Source: Pseudomonadota bacterium (GTDB lineage Bacteria; Myxococcota_A; UBA796; CAJQPC01). From it: DNA of 64,000 nucleotides. The stretch spans positions 1-64,000 of the forward strand of contig JAAESX010000091.1 in assembly GCA_024228935.1 (NCBI GenBank). Direction: 5' to 3'. A program made the position numbers and the translations under genes. Each line of letters starts with the position of its first letter. Within the stretch, counting starts at the first letter, position 1. The notes under the pieces are model-generated. The model worked only from the letters and a program-made list of their open reading frames with translations. It had not been told where the DNA came from and did not search any database. Positions 62,778 through 64,000 of the stretch are shown here, in pieces.

Positions 62778-64000
62778 CTAGAGCTTCGCCTCGGCGATGG
62801 CGACGAGGTCGCCCAGGTCCCCGTGGTCGGAGACCACCTTCTCGTACGCTCGACGAGCGGCGGCGTCCCGCCCCAGCATGCGCAGCGCATCGCCCTGCCC
62901 CAGCAGCGCGCGCGCCCGGTAGTAGGCGTCGCCGGTCTCGTCCTCGACCCGCTCGAAGCGCGCCAGGGCCTCGTCGGGAGCGTCCTGTCCCAGCGACAGC
63001 TCGCCGAGGGCCAGGTGGGCCTGGCTGGCCACGTCGTCGACGTCCCCGTACTCCCGCAGCACGTCGTTCCAGACGCGCTCGGCCTTCTTGTGGTCGCCCG
63101 CCGCCGCGTGGCAGGTCGCTTCCTGCTGCGCGAGCGTGGCGACCCAGCCGCCGCCCAGTTCCGTGGCGTCGACGTCCTCGATCCAGTCCAGCGCCTTGCC
63201 CGGACGCTCCCGCTCGAGCTCGATGGACGAGAGCCCGATGCGCGCCTGGAGCGCGATCTCGTCGTCGGCCTCGAGCAGCTCCTCGAGGCGCTCCTCGGCG
63301 TCGTCGAGGCGGCCCTCGTCGACCAGCAGCATGGCGACGTGGAGGCTCGACCACAGCGCCTGCATCTCGTCCGGCGAGGTGCGCGCGACCTTCTCGTACA
63401 GCCCTCGCGCGGCCGCGAGCTCGCCGCGTCCGCGCATCAGCTCGGCCAGGCCGTAGCTGCCGGTCGACTGGGCCATCTCGTCGCCTTCGTGGCTCTTGAT
63501 GAGGTCCTTGTAGACCCGCTCGGCCTCGTCGTCGCGCCCGGCCTCCTGGAGCGCGGTCGCCAGCTGCTCGAGCCGCCAGACGTCCGAGCCGATGTCCGGG
63601 GCGCTCAGGCCCTGGTAGCGCTCCACAGCCCGGTCGGACTGGCCGTCCTGCCGGTCGACCCAGGCCAGGCCCATCTGGGAGAGGAAGACGGCCTCGGGCA
63701 GGTCGCTGAACTCACGACCCAGCCGGCCGTAGTCCTCGCGGGCCGCGGCCGTGTCGCCTGACAGCGCCCTCGCCTGCGCGATGGCGTCGAGGATCGAGGC
63801 CTGGGTGGGGCGGTCCTCGGCCTGCTGCTGGAGCTCCTCGTAGAGCGTGATGGCGCCCTCGAAGTCCCACTCGTTCACCAGCGTGTTCGCCTCGGCGAGC
63901 GCGACGGAGAAGGCATCATCCAGCTCGGGGGCCTCGGCCTCGACCGACTGCTCGTAGCGAGCGGCCTCCTCGTTGCGTCCGAGCGCGCGAAGCGACTGGG
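62778..64000 (-). CDS. TPR-repeat protein (5' end beyond the window)
   Basis: At least 407 codons. The frame stays open to base 64000, so the GTG at 63878 is unlikely to be the true start and the gene is partial. The sequence consists of TPR-like repeats (AITLYEELQQQAED, AERVYKDLIKSHEG, ARGLYEKVARTSPDEM, AERVWNDVLREYGD, ARRAYEKVVSDHGDL). Upstream residues at the edge (ALGRNEEAARYEQSVEAE) continue the pattern. Convergent with the WD40 gene. It could be an envelope scaffold, but no other domain is visible. Confidence 0.78.
   Translation of the reverse strand, partial: QSLRALGRNEEAARYEQSVEAEAPELDDAFSVALAEANTLVNEWDFEGAITLYEELQQQAEDRPTQASILDAIAQARALSGDTAAAREDYGRLGREFSDLPEAVFLSQMGLAWVDRQDGQSDRAVERYQGLSAPDIGSDVWRLEQLATALQEAGRDDEAERVYKDLIKSHEGDEMAQSTGSYGLAELMRGRGELAAARGLYEKVARTSPDEMQALWSSLHVAMLLVDEGRLDDAEERLEELLEADDEIALQARIGLSSIELERERPGKALDWIEDVDATELGGGWVATLAQQEATCHAAAGDHKKAERVWNDVLREYGDVDDVASQAHLALGELSLGQDAPDEALARFERVEDETGDAYYRARALLGQGDALRMLGRDAAARRAYEKVVSDHGDLGDLVAIAEAKL

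Overview
The window looks like chromosomal DNA of a high-GC, Gram-negative, lipoprotein-rich bacterium, most likely a member of the Myxococcota or a close relative. The evidence is the strong G/C third-position bias, two proteins with MYXO-CTERM-like Cys/hydrophobic/Arg tails, a DUF2330 protein, many short lipoproteins with LLAC-type lipoboxes, MopE-type metal-binding repeats, a complete minor-pilin set, and a beta-barrel/TPR pair recalling the myxobacterial gliding machinery. Genes are packed with GTGA, ATGA and TGATG start/stop overlaps. No rRNA, tRNA or CRISPR was seen, and there is no gene-free stretch longer than about 240 bp.

Layout. 1-1685: an IS1182-like element with terminal inverted repeats and a twice-frameshifted transposase, inserted exactly at the stop codon of pilY1. 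1682-9955 (minus): a type IV pilus minor-pilin operon (NtrC-type regulator, TPR lipoprotein, FimT/GspH-like, PilV, PilW, PilX, PilY1). 9994-15879 (plus): two related GT4 glycosyltransferases, a Cys-rich TPR protein, a beta-solenoid protein and a HEAT-repeat protein. 15869-16243 (minus): a PilZ protein. 16401-23831 (plus): a VWA lipoprotein, an outer-membrane beta-barrel and a TPR protein, then an unrecognised protein, a sulfatase-fold membrane hydrolase and a polytopic membrane protein.

23812-32476 (minus) is the accessory-looking region. An intact four-gene cassette (lipoprotein, CxxCH DUF1588-like lipoprotein, Tat-exported DUF1501 protein, small cytochrome c-like lipoprotein) lies beside a decayed paralogous copy. 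The decayed copy holds a CotH-MopE-lectin fusion, a chimeric pseudogene and a frameshifted DUF1501 pseudogene. 32546-36334 (minus): a basic disordered protein, a START-like protein and a double M16 peptidase.

36374-48198 (plus) is housekeeping: hemW, grpE-dnaK-dnaJ, an LpoA/ligand-binding-like protein, thiL, two CNNM/CorC-type transporters and a zinc dehydrogenase. 48302-51613 (plus): an orphan gene behind a hairpin, a second and very unusual DnaK (no helical lid, lysine tract, aromatic C-terminal tail), and a SpoU-family RNA methyltransferase. 51570-64000: DUF2330 protein, Thr-type sulfatase-fold lipoprotein, a CASTOR/POLLUX-like ion channel coupled to two stand-alone cyclic-nucleotide-binding proteins, GNAT, TetR, MYXO-CTERM-like protein, acyl thioesterase, EamA transporter, exported WD40 protein, and a TPR protein cut by the window end.

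The best candidates for undescribed systems are the channel plus two cNMP-binding proteins (54288-57317), the lidless DnaK (49012-50811), and the DUF1501/CxxCH lipoprotein cassette with its decayed CotH-lectin copy (23812-32476).
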